64,000 bases of DNA from Rhizobium sp. (GCA_027533385.1 JAPZUE010000051.1:85878-149877), one strand, 5' to 3'. Numbered from the stretch's first letter, positions 7,616 to 16,908 are shown. The notes: generated by a model from the sequence alone, not told the origin. Numbers and translations are program-made.

Positions 7616-9319
7616 ATGTCTGTTTCTACCCCGTCGCGCGAGGACTTCGCAGCCCTCCTTGAGGAATCCTTTGCCAAGACCGATCTGGCCGAAGGCTATG
7701 TTGCCAAGGGCATCATCACGGCCATCGAAAAGGACGTCGCCATTGTTGACGTCGGCCTGAAGGTCGAAGGCCGCATCGCTCTGAAGGAATTCGGTGCACG
7801 CGCCAAGGACGGTTCGCTGAAGGTCGGCGACGAAGTCGAAGTTTACGTCGAGCGCATCGAAAACGCTCTCGGCGAAGCAGTTCTGTCGCGCGAGAAGGCT
7901 CGTCGCGAAGAAAGCTGGATCAAGCTCGAAGCCAAGTTCGAAGCTGGCGAGCGCGTTGAAGGCGTCATCTTCAACCAGGTCAAGGGCGGCTTCACGGTTG
8001 ACCTCGACGGCGCCGTTGCCTTCCTGCCGCGTTCGCAGGTGGACATCCGTCCGATCCGCGACGTCACCCCGCTGATGCACAACCCGCAGCCCTTCGAAAT
8101 CCTCAAGATGGACAAGCGTCGCGGCAACATCGTTGTATCGCGTCGTACGGTTCTCGAAGAGTCCCGCGCCGAGCAGCGTTCTGAAATCGTTCAGAACCTC
8201 GAAGAAGGCCAGGTTGTTGACGGCGTCGTCAAGAACATCACCGATTACGGTGCGTTCGTTGACCTGGGCGGCATCGACGGCCTGCTGCACGTCACCGACA
8301 TGGCATGGCGCCGCGTCAACCATCCTTCGGAAATCCTGTCCATCGGCCAGTCGGTCAAGGTTCAGATCATCCGTATCAACCAGGAAACCCACCGCATCTC
8401 GCTCGGCATGAAGCAGCTCGAGTCGGATCCGTGGGATGGCATTGCTGCCAAGTACCCGGTTGGCAAGAAGATCTCCGGTACCGTCACGAACATCACCGAC
8501 TACGGTGCATTCGTCGAGCTGGAGCCGGGCATCGAAGGCCTGATCCACATCTCGGAAATGTCCTGGACGAAGAAGAACGTTCATCCCGGCAAGATCCTTT
8601 CGACCACGCAGGACGTCGATGTCGTCGTTCTCGAAGTCGATCCGTCGAAGCGCCGTATCTCGCTCGGTCTCAAGCAGACCCTCGAGAACCCGTGGCAGGC
8701 ATTTGCCTACAGCCACCCGGCCGGCACTGAAGTCGAAGGCGAAGTCAAGAACAAGACCGAATTCGGCCTGTTCATCGGCCTCGAAGGCGACGTTGACGGC
8801 ATGGTTCACCTGTCGGATCTCGACTGGAACCGTCCGGGCGAGCAGGTCATCGAAGAGTACAACAAGGGTGACGTGGTCAAGGCCGTCGTTCTCGACGTCG
8901 ACGTCGAGAAGGAGCGCATCTCGCTCGGCATCAAGCAGCTCGGCCGTGATTCGGTCGGCGAAGCTGCCCAGTCAGGCGACCTGCGCAAGAACGCTGTCGT
9001 CTCGTGCGAAGTCATCGGCATCAACGATGGCGGCATCGAAGTGAAGCTCGTGAACCACGAAGACATCACCTCGTTCATCCGTCGCGCCGACCTGTCGCGT
9101 GACCGTGACGAGCAGCGTCCGGAGCGTTTCTCGGTTGGTCAGGTTGTCGACGCCCGCGTCACCAACTTCTCCAAGAAGGACCGCAAGGTCATGCTGTCGA
9201 TCAAGGCTCTCGAGATCGCAGAAGAGAAGGAAGCCGTTGCTCAGTTCGGTTCGTCCGACTCGGGCGCGTCGCTCGGCGACATCCTGGGTGCGGCCCTGAA
9301 GAACCGCAACAACGACTAA
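7616..9319 (+). CDS. rpsA: 30S ribosomal protein S1
   Basis: S1 binds mRNA and helps recruit it to the 30S subunit. The 567-residue protein consists of six S1 (OB-fold) repeats; repeats 3-5 carry the sharp motif ITDYGAFVDLGGIDGLLHVTD, repeated as ITDYGAFVELEPGIEGLIHIS and KTEFGLFIGLEGDVDGMVHLS. The ATG at 7616 follows AGGAG by 5 bases and gives the standard MSVSTPSREDFAALLEESF start. Codon use is strongly biased toward GTC, CTC, GGC and GAA, as expected for a highly expressed gene. It ends with a strong terminator. Confidence 0.98.
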   Translation: MSVSTPSREDFAALLEESFAKTDLAEGYVAKGIITAIEKDVAIVDVGLKVEGRIALKEFGARAKDGSLKVGDEVEVYVERIENALGEAVLSREKARREESWIKLEAKFEAGERVEGVIFNQVKGGFTVDLDGAVAFLPRSQVDIRPIRDVTPLMHNPQPFEILKMDKRRGNIVVSRRTVLEESRAEQRSEIVQNLEEGQVVDGVVKNITDYGAFVDLGGIDGLLHVTDMAWRRVNHPSEILSIGQSVKVQIIRINQETHRISLGMKQLESDPWDGIAAKYPVGKKISGTVTNITDYGAFVELEPGIEGLIHISEMSWTKKNVHPGKILSTTQDVDVVVLEVDPSKRRISLGLKQTLENPWQAFAYSHPAGTEVEGEVKNKTEFGLFIGLEGDVDGMVHLSDLDWNRPGEQVIEEYNKGDVVKAVVLDVDVEKERISLGIKQLGRDSVGEAAQSGDLRKNAVVSCEVIGINDGGIEVKLVNHEDITSFIRRADLSRDRDEQRPERFSVGQVVDARVTNFSKKDRKVMLSIKALEIAEEKEAVAQFGSSDSGASLGDILGAALKNRNND

Positions 9320-9344
9320 TCCTCGCTGTTGAGTAAATGCAAAG

Positions 9345-9380
9345 AACCCGTCGGGAGCGATCCCGGCGGGTTTTTTCTTT
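9345..9380 (+). terminator. Rho-independent terminator of rpsA
   Basis: An 11-bp stem (9345-9355 with 9362-9372, one G-U pair) with a 6-base loop is followed by TTTTTTCTTTT. It lies 25 bases after the rpsA stop. Confidence 0.93.
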
Positions 9381-9394
9381 TGCGGCTGTGATTG

Positions 9395-11077
9395 TCAGGT
9401 GAGCCCGGCCATTCGGAGATAGAGCTCATGGGCGGGCTCCGGCTGGAGCTGCAGGGCTTTATCCGAGGGCGGCGGCAGCAATGGCCTATCGGAGACGGTC
9501 GTCTCGGCGGCGTCCGAAGCGATTGCCGTGGTCACCGGGCCCGAAGCTTCCGTTTCGCCGGCCGTGTGCGCGTCTTGATCACCGGCCTCTTCTTCGGCGT
9601 CCCGACCCGTGTCCCGCTCATCTCTGCCCTGGCTGTCCTCGTCCTCCTCCTCCTCGACACGCTCCATCTCGCCGTCATCGGCGATCAGATAGGGTACGAA
9701 AGGCAGAGGCATTCCTTCGCGGACAATGGGGTTGCGGAGCAGAGCCTGCTCGGGCACGGGGATGGGGAGAGGCAGCGGACGTTCGTCCCCGGGATTCCTG
9801 GTGGCGGCTTCGGGCGTCTGGGCAGCCTCTTCGGCAGCGCTGCGGAAAGTCTCGCCGGCTGCACCATCCTTGAGAGCCGGCTCGGCGACGGTCTTCTCTG
9901 AGCCTGGCCGGGCCGATGGTCTGGCTGCAGCCTGCGGATCGAAAGGCAGCGTCTTCAGCTGCAAGAGTGTGCGGACAAAATCCGTTTCGAACAATTCGGC
10001 GAGCCAGCTTGTCGGAGTCGGTGTGGCAGGCCGGGTCTGCGTCTGGGCAGACATGGCCGGGCTGGCCGAGGCGGCGGATCGATCTGCGGATGGTCGCAGG
10101 CCGTCCTGGACAGGTTCGTCGGCCTGGCGCGGCATATTCGGTGCGGCTTCAGTCCGTTCGATGCCATTTCTACGCAATTGGACCGCTTCCGGCGTGGCGG
10201 AGGATCGGCCACGCATTTCGGGTGCCTCGCCTGCCTGCCGCGCAGTCGCGGCTTTTGGATCGGGCTGGCCGGTAATGCCGTTGCGCGATGTCTCCGGAAA
10301 TTCGCTGGTGGTATCCAGATCCTGCGAGAGGGGCGCTGAAGATGGAGGCGCGCCCCTTGGGAAGGCTGTGACGTCCTGACCCGAACGTACCAGCGAGGCG
10401 GAAGAGGAGGAGGAGCCGATATCTCCCCTGCCCCGGGCTTCGCCTCCAGGCATCCTCTGCGGTTGACCTGGATCGACCATAGGCTGGGCGGTCCGTTGAG
10501 GATCGGCGGACGGCCGGCTGCTGTCATTGGCGGCGGTGGGACGGCCCGAGCCAGGTGCGCCGCCTCGCCCTTCGGCCGCAACTTCGCGGTAAGACGAGAT
10601 CACCGAGCGCATCGCGCCGTCCCTGTCGGTCTGGCGGTAGAGTTCGAGATAGAGTGCGAGCGTGGCACGCTCCGGCCCGGAGGGATTGGCCATGGCCTCC
10701 AGCAGCGTGCGCAGCTGCAATCCGGCAAAGGATTGGGTCAAAAGCTTCTGCAGCCGGAGGCGATCGGCCTGGGGCAGATTTGCGATACCCTCGATGAGGC
10801 GGCCCATATAGTCGTTCAGGCTTTCGTCCGGGCGCTGCTCGATCTTCAGCGCGCTGCCCAGAACCTCAGCGAGTGCCGCGAGGTTCTGAGACATGCGTTC
10901 GGGACCGGAGAGCAGCATGATATTGAGCTGTCCTGCAATCGCCGAATTCTGGCTGAGGGCTGCCGGCTGCGCTGCCGAAGGAAGCGCCACTGGTCGAGGC
11001 GTTGCCGAGGGATCGGGACGCAGCTTTGGCTCGGTCGCCGTAAATGTTGCAGGGGACGCAGGGACTGGAGGAAGCAT
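9395..11077 (-). CDS. Large, mostly disordered Pro/Ala-rich hypothetical protein
   Basis: The 560-residue protein has one ordered-looking part, about residues 45-175, predicted helical (LNIMLLSGPERMSQNLAALAEVL..., MGRLIEGIANLPQADRLRLQKLL, ALYLELYRQTDRDGAMRSVISSY). The rest is low-complexity Pro/Ala/Arg/Ser sequence, with an acidic patch VEEEEDEDSQGRDERD near the C-terminus. No signal peptide or membrane segment is evident. The ATG at 11077 has a strong GGAGAGG 6 bases upstream; a longer GTG start at 11155 would add 26 residues but has no clear ribosome binding site. I do not recognise the family, although the proline-rich build resembles FliK-type or scaffold proteins only superficially. Confidence 0.7.
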   Translation of the reverse strand: MLPPVPASPATFTATEPKLRPDPSATPRPVALPSAAQPAALSQNSAIAGQLNIMLLSGPERMSQNLAALAEVLGSALKIEQRPDESLNDYMGRLIEGIANLPQADRLRLQKLLTQSFAGLQLRTLLEAMANPSGPERATLALYLELYRQTDRDGAMRSVISSYREVAAEGRGGAPGSGRPTAANDSSRPSADPQRTAQPMVDPGQPQRMPGGEARGRGDIGSSSSSASLVRSGQDVTAFPRGAPPSSAPLSQDLDTTSEFPETSRNGITGQPDPKAATARQAGEAPEMRGRSSATPEAVQLRRNGIERTEAAPNMPRQADEPVQDGLRPSADRSAASASPAMSAQTQTRPATPTPTSWLAELFETDFVRTLLQLKTLPFDPQAAARPSARPGSEKTVAEPALKDGAAGETFRSAAEEAAQTPEAATRNPGDERPLPLPIPVPEQALLRNPIVREGMPLPFVPYLIADDGEMERVEEEEDEDSQGRDERDTGRDAEEEAGDQDAHTAGETEASGPVTTAIASDAAETTVSDRPLLPPPSDKALQLQPEPAHELYLRMAGLT

Positions 11078-11311
11078 AGGCAACCTCTCCGGTTCTGGTG
11101 CCTCGGGATTCTTTGCATCCGGTGGATCATGACGGCGTGACACGAAAGCAGTCACTTCGTCGGCTCACACCGATCCTCAATCCTCCCGCATTATGGTTAA
11201 CGAAACCCTAAATTGATCGAGTGGCAGGGTACTCCAGCCTCGCGCACAGATGGGTGTGCATGATGGAAGCGCGGCGGACCATATTCTCATCAAGCAATCA
11301 CAGGCCCAGGC

Positions 11312-12709
11312 ATGACAGACAATCTTCTCCTGAACACCGACAGCTACAAGCTTGGCGTCTTTCTTCAGTATCCGCAGAATACGCGCGCCGTCAGCGCCTT
11401 CGTCACCACTCGGGGGCACTCGTTTCGGCCCGAGGTGATGTTCTTCGGACTGCAGATGTTCCTGAAACGATATCTGTCCAAGCCGATTACCAGTGCGGAC
11501 ATCGACGAGGCGGAGGAAGTCGCACGCGCCCATGGCCAGCCTTTTGACCGCAGGGGTTGGGAGCATATTCTCAAGACCCATGGTGGGGTGCTGCCTCTCA
11601 AGATCGAGGCCCTTCCGGAAGGCCTGGCCATCCGCCGCGGGGTACCTGTCATGCAGGTGGTCAATACCGATCCGCTGGTGCCCTGGCTCACCTCCTATAT
11701 GGAGACGGCACTGCTTCGGGCGGTGTGGTATCCTTCGACCGTCGCCACCACGGCCTGGCGGCTGCGTCTTGCGATCCAGCCATTTCTCGACCGGACAACC
11801 GACGACCCTGCGGGACTGCAGCCGAGCCGGATCAGCGACTATGGCTGCCGCAGCACATCAAGCACCGAGCAGGCCGCCATCGGCGGTGCGGCGCATCTGG
11901 TGCATTTCAACAGCTCGGATTCGCTACCAGCCATCCTTCAGGCACGCCGCTTCTACCATGCTTCCATGCCGGCCTATTCGATTCCGGCAGCCGAGCACGG
12001 GACGATCATCGCATGGGGTCAGGGGCGAGAGGTCGATGCCTACTCCAACATGATCGACAATTTCGCGAGCTTCGGCGCCTATTCCGTCGTTTCAGACAGT
12101 TTCGACCTGCACAATGCCGTCTCGGAGATCTGGGGCAAGAGGCTGCAGACAAAGGTGCGTGCCGCCGGCGGCGTTTTGGTCGTGCGTCCCGACAGCGGCG
12201 ACCCGATCGACACGCCCGTCCAGGTGGTCGCGCAGCTCGCCTACGCCTTCGGCACCCGGCTCAACGGCAAGGGATTCAAGGTGCTCGACGGCAATGTGCG
12301 GGTTATTCAGGCAGATGGGGTGTCGATACAGGACATCCAGATGATTCTCGGCAGGCTCGAAGGCATGGGCTTTTCGGCCGAGAACATTTCCTTCGGCATG
12401 GGATCGGGACTGCTGCACAAGATCAACAGGGACACCATGTCCTTCACAATGCGCACGAGCGCCGTGCAGGATGATGGCGGACAATGGCATCCGATCGCCC
12501 GGCGTCCTTCCAATCCGCAGGAAAAGGCGCCGATGGCCGGCCGAATGGCCGCGATTGCCGATGGCTACGACATCGTGGCCATACCGCTCCAGGATCTCGG
12601 GAACAGGACCAACCTTCTGCAGCCGGTCTGGCAGGATGGCAGGCTGATGGTGGATTGGAGCCTAGAGGAAATCCGGGCACGTGCGACGGCCGCGAGTTTG
12701 CCTCGTTAA
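11312..12709 (+). CDS. Nicotinamide phosphoribosyltransferase-type enzyme (NAMPT/NadV-like)
   Basis: The 465-residue protein carries NAMPT hallmarks: NTDSYKLGVFLQYP at residues 8-21 (the Asp/Tyr that recognise nicotinamide), GGAAHLVHFNSSDS, SMPAYSIPAAEHGTIIAWG, VVSDSFDLHNAV and the phosphoribosyl-binding VRPDSGDP. It would convert nicotinamide plus PRPP into NMN in NAD salvage. Nicotinate phosphoribosyltransferases are shorter and lack the AEHGTI/SDSFD combination, so NAMPT is favoured, but substrate choice cannot be proved from sequence. The gene stands alone and is convergent with a small hypothetical. Confidence 0.88.
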   Translation: MTDNLLLNTDSYKLGVFLQYPQNTRAVSAFVTTRGHSFRPEVMFFGLQMFLKRYLSKPITSADIDEAEEVARAHGQPFDRRGWEHILKTHGGVLPLKIEALPEGLAIRRGVPVMQVVNTDPLVPWLTSYMETALLRAVWYPSTVATTAWRLRLAIQPFLDRTTDDPAGLQPSRISDYGCRSTSSTEQAAIGGAAHLVHFNSSDSLPAILQARRFYHASMPAYSIPAAEHGTIIAWGQGREVDAYSNMIDNFASFGAYSVVSDSFDLHNAVSEIWGKRLQTKVRAAGGVLVVRPDSGDPIDTPVQVVAQLAYAFGTRLNGKGFKVLDGNVRVIQADGVSIQDIQMILGRLEGMGFSAENISFGMGSGLLHKINRDTMSFTMRTSAVQDDGGQWHPIARRPSNPQEKAPMAGRMAAIADGYDIVAIPLQDLGNRTNLLQPVWQDGRLMVDWSLEEIRARATAASLPR

Positions 12710-12710
12710 C

Positions 12711-12962
12711 TCATACATCCACGAGGCGCATGTAACTCGGATAGAGGCCGGCCTCATCAGAGGGTAGCGGCACGCGCTCGCCGAAGGCCTCGTCCGAACG
12801 GCTGCGCTCGTCGACGATGAAGGCATCGAGCCAGTTGGCCGGTGCATATCGCGGACCTTCTTCGATTGCGGCTTGGTCGGCGGACGATTCGATCAGATCG
12901 ACATCATAGATGGAGGGGTTACGCGATACCGAGTCGAGGAGGATACTGGATGCTTCCGTCAT
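12711..12962 (-). CDS. Small hypothetical protein
   Basis: This 83-residue acidic protein starts MTEASSILLDSVSRNPSIYDV and ends PSDEAGLYPSYMRLVDV. No motif or signal peptide is recognised. The ATG at 12962 is the first plausible start; the frame stays open to 13019. It ends within 2 bases of the NAMPT gene stop on the other strand. The tight packing and in-frame codon use favour a real gene, but this is uncertain. Confidence 0.45.
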   Translation of the reverse strand: MTEASSILLDSVSRNPSIYDVDLIESSADQAAIEEGPRYAPANWLDAFIVDERSRSDEAFGERVPLPSDEAGLYPSYMRLVDV

Positions 12963-13116
12963 GGTCGCCTGATCAACGCCTTTGTCACACGGGAGACTTG
13001 AAAGACCCGTTTTTGCCACCGATTTGTATGTGGGGATGATGCGAAGTCTGGGTTAACGAAACCTTGGCGAACTTCGCAGAAGCCCTCCCAATTCTCATCC
13101 ATGAGAAGATCTAGGC

Positions 13117-13440
13117 ATGAGCGTCAGGCCACCTGTTTTCCTGCTGTCATCGAAACCTGGTGAGGTGCCGACGCCGCTTGATGTGGAGCTTGCCGGCGAG
13201 AAAGCGGATGCTCTGGGCCGAGCAGGTCGCAAGGCGGAAGACGCTCTCCTGAGGCTGTCGCTCGCACGTGATCAGGGCAAGACGGACCTCGACGATCTGC
13301 TTCACGAGGCGGCAGATGCCGTATTCGGCCTGATGGTTCAAAGGGAGCTTTGCGGCTTGCGAAACCAGGCCGACATGATCCGACGCTACGCCATCCCCGC
13401 AGATGTCATCGCCCGCGTTGGTGTCAGTCGCCGCAGATAG
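13117..13440 (+). CDS. Small helical hypothetical protein (DUF6665-like?)
   Basis: The 107-residue protein runs VELAGEKADALGRAGRKAEDA..., LLHEAADAVFGLMVQRELCGLRNQADMIRRYAIP and looks all-helical. It resembles a small uncharacterised rhizobial family that I tentatively recall as DUF6665. No catalytic motif is seen. It starts at an ATG preceded by AGAAG and ends 11 bases before the convergent RNase D-like gene. Confidence 0.6.
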   Translation: MSVRPPVFLLSSKPGEVPTPLDVELAGEKADALGRAGRKAEDALLRLSLARDQGKTDLDDLLHEAADAVFGLMVQRELCGLRNQADMIRRYAIPADVIARVGVSRRR

Positions 13441-13451
13441 GCGCCGAAGGA

Positions 13452-14075
13452 TCAGCTATGGGCAAAGATATCGGTTTCTTCCCAGCCGAGCAGGTCGAGC
13501 TTTGAGCGGGTGGGCAGGAAGGCGAAGCAGGCCTCGGCATGCTCGATGCGACCGTCCCGCACCAGACGCTGGGTCAGCTTGTCCCGCAGCGCGTGCAGGT
13601 GAAGGACATCGGAAGCGGCATATTCAAGCTGGGCCTGGCTCAAGGTCTCGGCCGCCCAGTCCGAGGATTGCTGCGCCTTGGAGATATCCACCTCCAGCAG
13701 CTCCTTGAGATTGTCCTTCAGCCCATGGCGATCGGTATAGGTCCGACTGAGGCGGGAGGCGATCTTGGTGCAGAAGATGTTCGTCGTCGTCACGCCGAAG
13801 GTGTGAAAGAGTACGGCGATGTCGAACCTGCCGTAATGAAAGATCTTCTGCCGCGCGGGATCGGCAAGCATGGCTGTCAGATTGGGCGCAGCCGTCTGGC
13901 CTCTGGCGATGCGGATGACGTCGGCAGTGCCATCACCGGGAGACAGCTGGACCACGCAGAGGCGATCACGACGCGGGACGAGGCCCAGGGTCTCGGTGTC
14001 GATCGCGATTGCATCCACATAGCGCGCAGCATCTTCCGCTGCGATATCTCCCTCGTGATAGCGAATCGTCGTCAT
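13452..14075 (-). CDS. RNase D-like 3'-5' exonuclease (DEDDy)
   Basis: The 207-residue protein is a stand-alone DEDDy exonuclease domain: D26/E28 in AIDTETLGLVP, the second Asp in KIFHYGRFDIAVL, and the Tyr/Asp pair in LEYAASDVLHLHALRDKL. It lacks the HRDC domain of full-length RNase D (about 370 residues), as is common for the short alphaproteobacterial form. It probably trims structured RNA 3' ends such as tRNA precursors. The start at 14075 gives MTTIRYHEGDIAAEDA; the frame is open further upstream (to 14249), but that part has no conserved features. Confidence 0.88.
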   Translation of the reverse strand: MTTIRYHEGDIAAEDAARYVDAIAIDTETLGLVPRRDRLCVVQLSPGDGTADVIRIARGQTAAPNLTAMLADPARQKIFHYGRFDIAVLFHTFGVTTTNIFCTKIASRLSRTYTDRHGLKDNLKELLEVDISKAQQSSDWAAETLSQAQLEYAASDVLHLHALRDKLTQRLVRDGRIEHAEACFAFLPTRSKLDLLGWEETDIFAHS

Positions 14076-14397
14076 GCAGATCTCCGGAACCCACTCAAGC
14101 TTCCTGCCGCTATAGCCCAAAGCGCCTGCCGGCACCATCCTGAGGGCCCTCGCTGGCACGCTCACCGGCGAAGTTCGCAGAGGCACGAGACGGATAACAG
14201 CCTTGTGATAGGCGCATGCAGTCATCGTAGGCAGCCCTCCTGGCTGCATATTAGATGCGCAAACGCACTTTCATTTCCCGGAAACCGCGCCGATTCGAAA
14301 GGAATCAGGGGCAATTCGCATTCATCTGGCCGACACCACCCGACATGCCCGAGGCTAGCTATGCGCCAAACGCACTGCTGCGTTGCAACAACGGTGA

Positions 14398-14426
14398 TTG
14401 GCAGGCCAAAGCGATGTGAGTATAAC
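14398..14426 (+). promoter_or_regulatory. Promoter of the anti-SD small RNA
   Basis: TTGGCA (14398-14403) and TATAAC (14421-14426) are spaced by 17 bases, a near-ideal sigma70 promoter, predicting transcription from about 14433. Ten bases upstream of the -35 box lies the palindrome-like TGCTGCGTTGCAACA (14376-14390), which could be an operator. The rest of 14250-14375 shows no gene. Confidence 0.65.
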
Positions 14427-14432
14427 AAAACC

Positions 14433-14554
14433 ATCGAAGCGGCGCACTCCTCCTCCCAGTGCCGCTCGGTAGGATCGGCAATACTCCTCCTCCTCCCAAT
14501 TGCCGATCAAGTTTAAGAGCCTGGCGCATCCTCCTCCCGCGCCAGGCTCTTTTC
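14433..14554 (+). ncRNA. Small RNA with three anti-Shine-Dalgarno loops (alpha-r14/NfeR1-like)
   Basis: Three consecutive hairpins each present a CCTCCTCCC-type loop. Hairpin 1 has arms GCGGCGCACT/AGTGCCGC (14439-14465), hairpin 2 has arms ATCGGCAAT/ATTGCCGAT (near 14474-14508), and hairpin 3 has arms GAGCCTGGCGC/GCGCCAGGCTC (near 14517-14549) and doubles as the terminator, followed by TTTTC. No open reading frame or ribosome binding site is present. The arrangement matches the alpha-r14 family of rhizobial trans-acting sRNAs (Smr14C2/NfeR1), whose exposed anti-SD motifs pair with ribosome binding sites of many mRNAs, notably ABC transporter mRNAs. The family assignment is from memory of that architecture; the 5' end is predicted from the promoter. 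Confidence 0.85.
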
Positions 14555-14674
14555 ATTTCAGGCCTCCTTCACTGATTATTCCTCCATGGCGCCCACGGCG
14601 GTCACTTCCGCTTGCTGCATGCGGTCGCGGGGCCATATAAGGCCTTCTGCTTGCAAGACGCTCAGGAGGCATTC

Positions 14675-16099
14675 ATGACGGTGAAGTTTGGCACAAGCGG
14701 CCTGAGGGGTCTTTCGACGGATCTGGTCGGCTCGGTATCGGCGCTTTACTCAACCGCATTCGCCCGGCACATGCTGGAGAGCGGCGCGCTGACATCAGGT
14801 GCTCCCATTGTCATTGGCCGCGATTTTCGGCCCTCGAGCCCGGACATCTCCGCAACCATCATGGCTGCCATGAAGCGGCTCGGCCTGCATCCCATCGATT
14901 GCGGAACAATCCCGACACCGGCACTCGCCCTTTATGGTGCCTCGATCGGCGCAGCCGGCATCATGGTGACGGGCTCCCATATTCCTGCGGATCGGAACGG
15001 TATCAAGTTCTACCGGCCCGATGGCGAGATCAACAAGGCCGATGAAGACGCAATCACCCGAATCGCGCAGGAACTCAAGGAGGATATAGAGGCCAACAGG
15101 GTCGAGGCGGGATCCGGCGATGATCGCGAAGCGGATGCCACCCGGCTCTTCATCGACCGCAATCTCGGCATCCTTGCGCCCGACGCCCTGAAGGGCAAGC
15201 GAATCGGGATCTACCAGCACAGTTCCGTCGCCCGGGACATGCTGGTCACCGTCTTCGAACAGTGTGGCGCGACCGTGTTTCCACTGGGGCGCTCGGAAGA
15301 GTTCATCCCCGTCGATACGGAAGCCGTCTCGGCTGATACCGTGGCGCAACTCGCCAAATGGACGGACGAGCTTGCACTGGATGCGGTGCTCTCGACCGAT
15401 GGGGACGGAGATCGGCCGCTGGTGGCCGACGAACACGGCGTGCCGCTGCGTGGTGACCTGCTCGGCTTGATCGTTTCGCGGTTCCTCGGCGCAAAGGTCG
15501 TCGCCACGCCTGTCACGTCGAATTCCGGTCTGGAACAGGACGGGGGCTTTGCCGTTCGCCGCACCCGCGTCGGCTCACCTTTTGTCATTGCCGCGATGGA
15601 AGAGGCGCTTGCGGCCGGCGAGAGAAGCGTGCTGGGCTTCGAGGCGAATGGCGGCCTGATGCTCGGTTCCGATTTCACCCTCGGCGAGAAAGCGATCACG
15701 GCGCTTCCGACCCGGGACAGTTTCCTGCCAGCACTGGCGGTGCTCGGAACCGCCGCCAAACGGGGACTGTCGCTCTCGCAGCTGGTCGAGGATTTCAGTC
15801 TGCCCGTGGCGCTCAGCGATCGTCTGGAGAATTATGCCAGCGAGCGCAGCACCTCGCTGATGGCGCATCTGAGGGCTTCGCGGGAACAGTTGTCCGCATT
15901 TCTCGCCCCGCTTGGCGAGGTGGCGACGGTGAGCGATATCGACGGGCTGCGCGTGACGCTGGCCGATGGTCGCGTCATCCATTTCCGTCCATCGGGCAAT
16001 GCCCCGGAAATGCGCTGCTATGTCGAGGCGGCAGACAAGGCGAGTGCTGCCTCGCTCCTGGAAGAGGGGCTTTCGCTGCTGGGGCGCTGGTCGGTCTGA
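14675..16099 (+). CDS. Phosphomannomutase/phosphoglucomutase family enzyme
   Basis: The 474-residue alpha-D-phosphohexomutase contains all four active-site loops: the phosphoserine loop VTGSHIPADRNGIKFY (S101), the metal loop STDGDGDRPL, the sugar-specificity loop GFEANGG and the phosphate-binding loop HFRPSGNAPEMRCY. It interconverts hexose 1- and 6-phosphates; the FEANGG loop and rhizobial relatives suggest mannose-phosphate (NoeK-like), providing GDP-mannose precursors for surface polysaccharide. The ATG at 14675 follows AGGAGG by 5 bases. It is a single gene followed 51 bases later by an SDR gene that need not be related. Confidence 0.87.
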   Translation: MTVKFGTSGLRGLSTDLVGSVSALYSTAFARHMLESGALTSGAPIVIGRDFRPSSPDISATIMAAMKRLGLHPIDCGTIPTPALALYGASIGAAGIMVTGSHIPADRNGIKFYRPDGEINKADEDAITRIAQELKEDIEANRVEAGSGDDREADATRLFIDRNLGILAPDALKGKRIGIYQHSSVARDMLVTVFEQCGATVFPLGRSEEFIPVDTEAVSADTVAQLAKWTDELALDAVLSTDGDGDRPLVADEHGVPLRGDLLGLIVSRFLGAKVVATPVTSNSGLEQDGGFAVRRTRVGSPFVIAAMEEALAAGERSVLGFEANGGLMLGSDFTLGEKAITALPTRDSFLPALAVLGTAAKRGLSLSQLVEDFSLPVALSDRLENYASERSTSLMAHLRASREQLSAFLAPLGEVATVSDIDGLRVTLADGRVIHFRPSGNAPEMRCYVEAADKASAASLLEEGLSLLGRWSV

Positions 16100-16150
16100 A
16101 CCATAGGAGATCCTGCGGCGTATTGGTCATAACAGAACCAAGAGGATGTC

Positions 16151-16903
16151 ATGACCAAAATCGCCTGGATTACCGGTTCCAGCACCGGCATCGGTCGCGC
16201 ACTTGCCGAACGGCTTGTGCGTGACGGATATCGTGTCGCCGTCAGTGCGCGCAGTGAAGAAGGCCTTGCGACGATTGCCGCGAGCCATCCCGGCAAGGTG
16301 GGCGTTTATCCGCTCGACGTCACGCAGCCCGATGCCGTGAAGCAGGTGTTTCAGCGGATCGAGAGCGAGATGGGTCCTGTCGATCTCGCCGTTTTTGCCG
16401 CCGGTTCCTACACGCGCGATTACGCAGAGGATTTCGACAGCGCACGCACGCGCCAGATGTTCGAATTGAACGTGCTGGCGACGGCGTCGTGCCTGGAAAC
16501 CGTCATGCCGGCCATGATAGCCCGCCGCCGCGGCCATATCGCGGTCGTCGCTTCGGTTTCCGGCTATGTCGGCCTGCCGGGTGCTGCGACCTATGGAGCG
16601 ACCAAGGCAGCACTCAACGTCATGTGCGAGGCGCTCTATCCCGAGCTGGAGCGGCATGGCGTCAAGATGACCATCATCAACCCGGGCTTCGTGGATACGC
16701 CGCTGACGAAGAAGAACGATTTTCCGATGCCGTTCCTGATTTCTTCGAAAGAAGCCGCAGACACCATCGCCAGGGGGCTGGAAAAGGGCAAGTTCGAGAT
16801 CATCTTCCCGTGGAAGATGGCGCTGGCGATCCGGTTTCTGCACGCCCTGCCGCACGGCCTGCGCTTTGCACTGACGCGCAAGATGCTCCGGCCCAAGCCG
16901 TGA
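16151..16903 (+). CDS. Short-chain dehydrogenase/reductase, membrane-associated type
   Basis: The 250-residue SDR has the nucleotide-binding TGSSTGIGRALAE motif (residues 8-20), the catalytic Ser in VASVSGYVGLPG and the Tyr-x-x-x-Lys in ATYGATKAA. The basic, hydrophobic C-terminal end (FPWKMALAIRFLHALPHGLRFALTRKML) suggests membrane association, as in lipid-modifying SDRs. SDR genes often accompany the DUF1365/CFA/FAD-oxidoreductase cluster that lies next door on the opposite strand, so it may share the RpoE stress regulon. An AGATCC (N16) TAACA sequence just upstream is a weak match to an RpoE-type promoter. Substrate unknown. Confidence 0.8.
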   Translation: MTKIAWITGSSTGIGRALAERLVRDGYRVAVSARSEEGLATIAASHPGKVGVYPLDVTQPDAVKQVFQRIESEMGPVDLAVFAAGSYTRDYAEDFDSARTRQMFELNVLATASCLETVMPAMIARRRGHIAVVASVSGYVGLPGAATYGATKAALNVMCEALYPELERHGVKMTIINPGFVDTPLTKKNDFPMPFLISSKEAADTIARGLEKGKFEIIFPWKMALAIRFLHALPHGLRFALTRKMLRPKP

Positions 16904-16908
16904 GCTAC

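Noticed and set aside
7604..8809. A 401-residue minus-strand frame opposite rpsA.
   Set aside because: rpsA is one of the most biased genes in the window, and the antisense frame is a by-product of its codon use.
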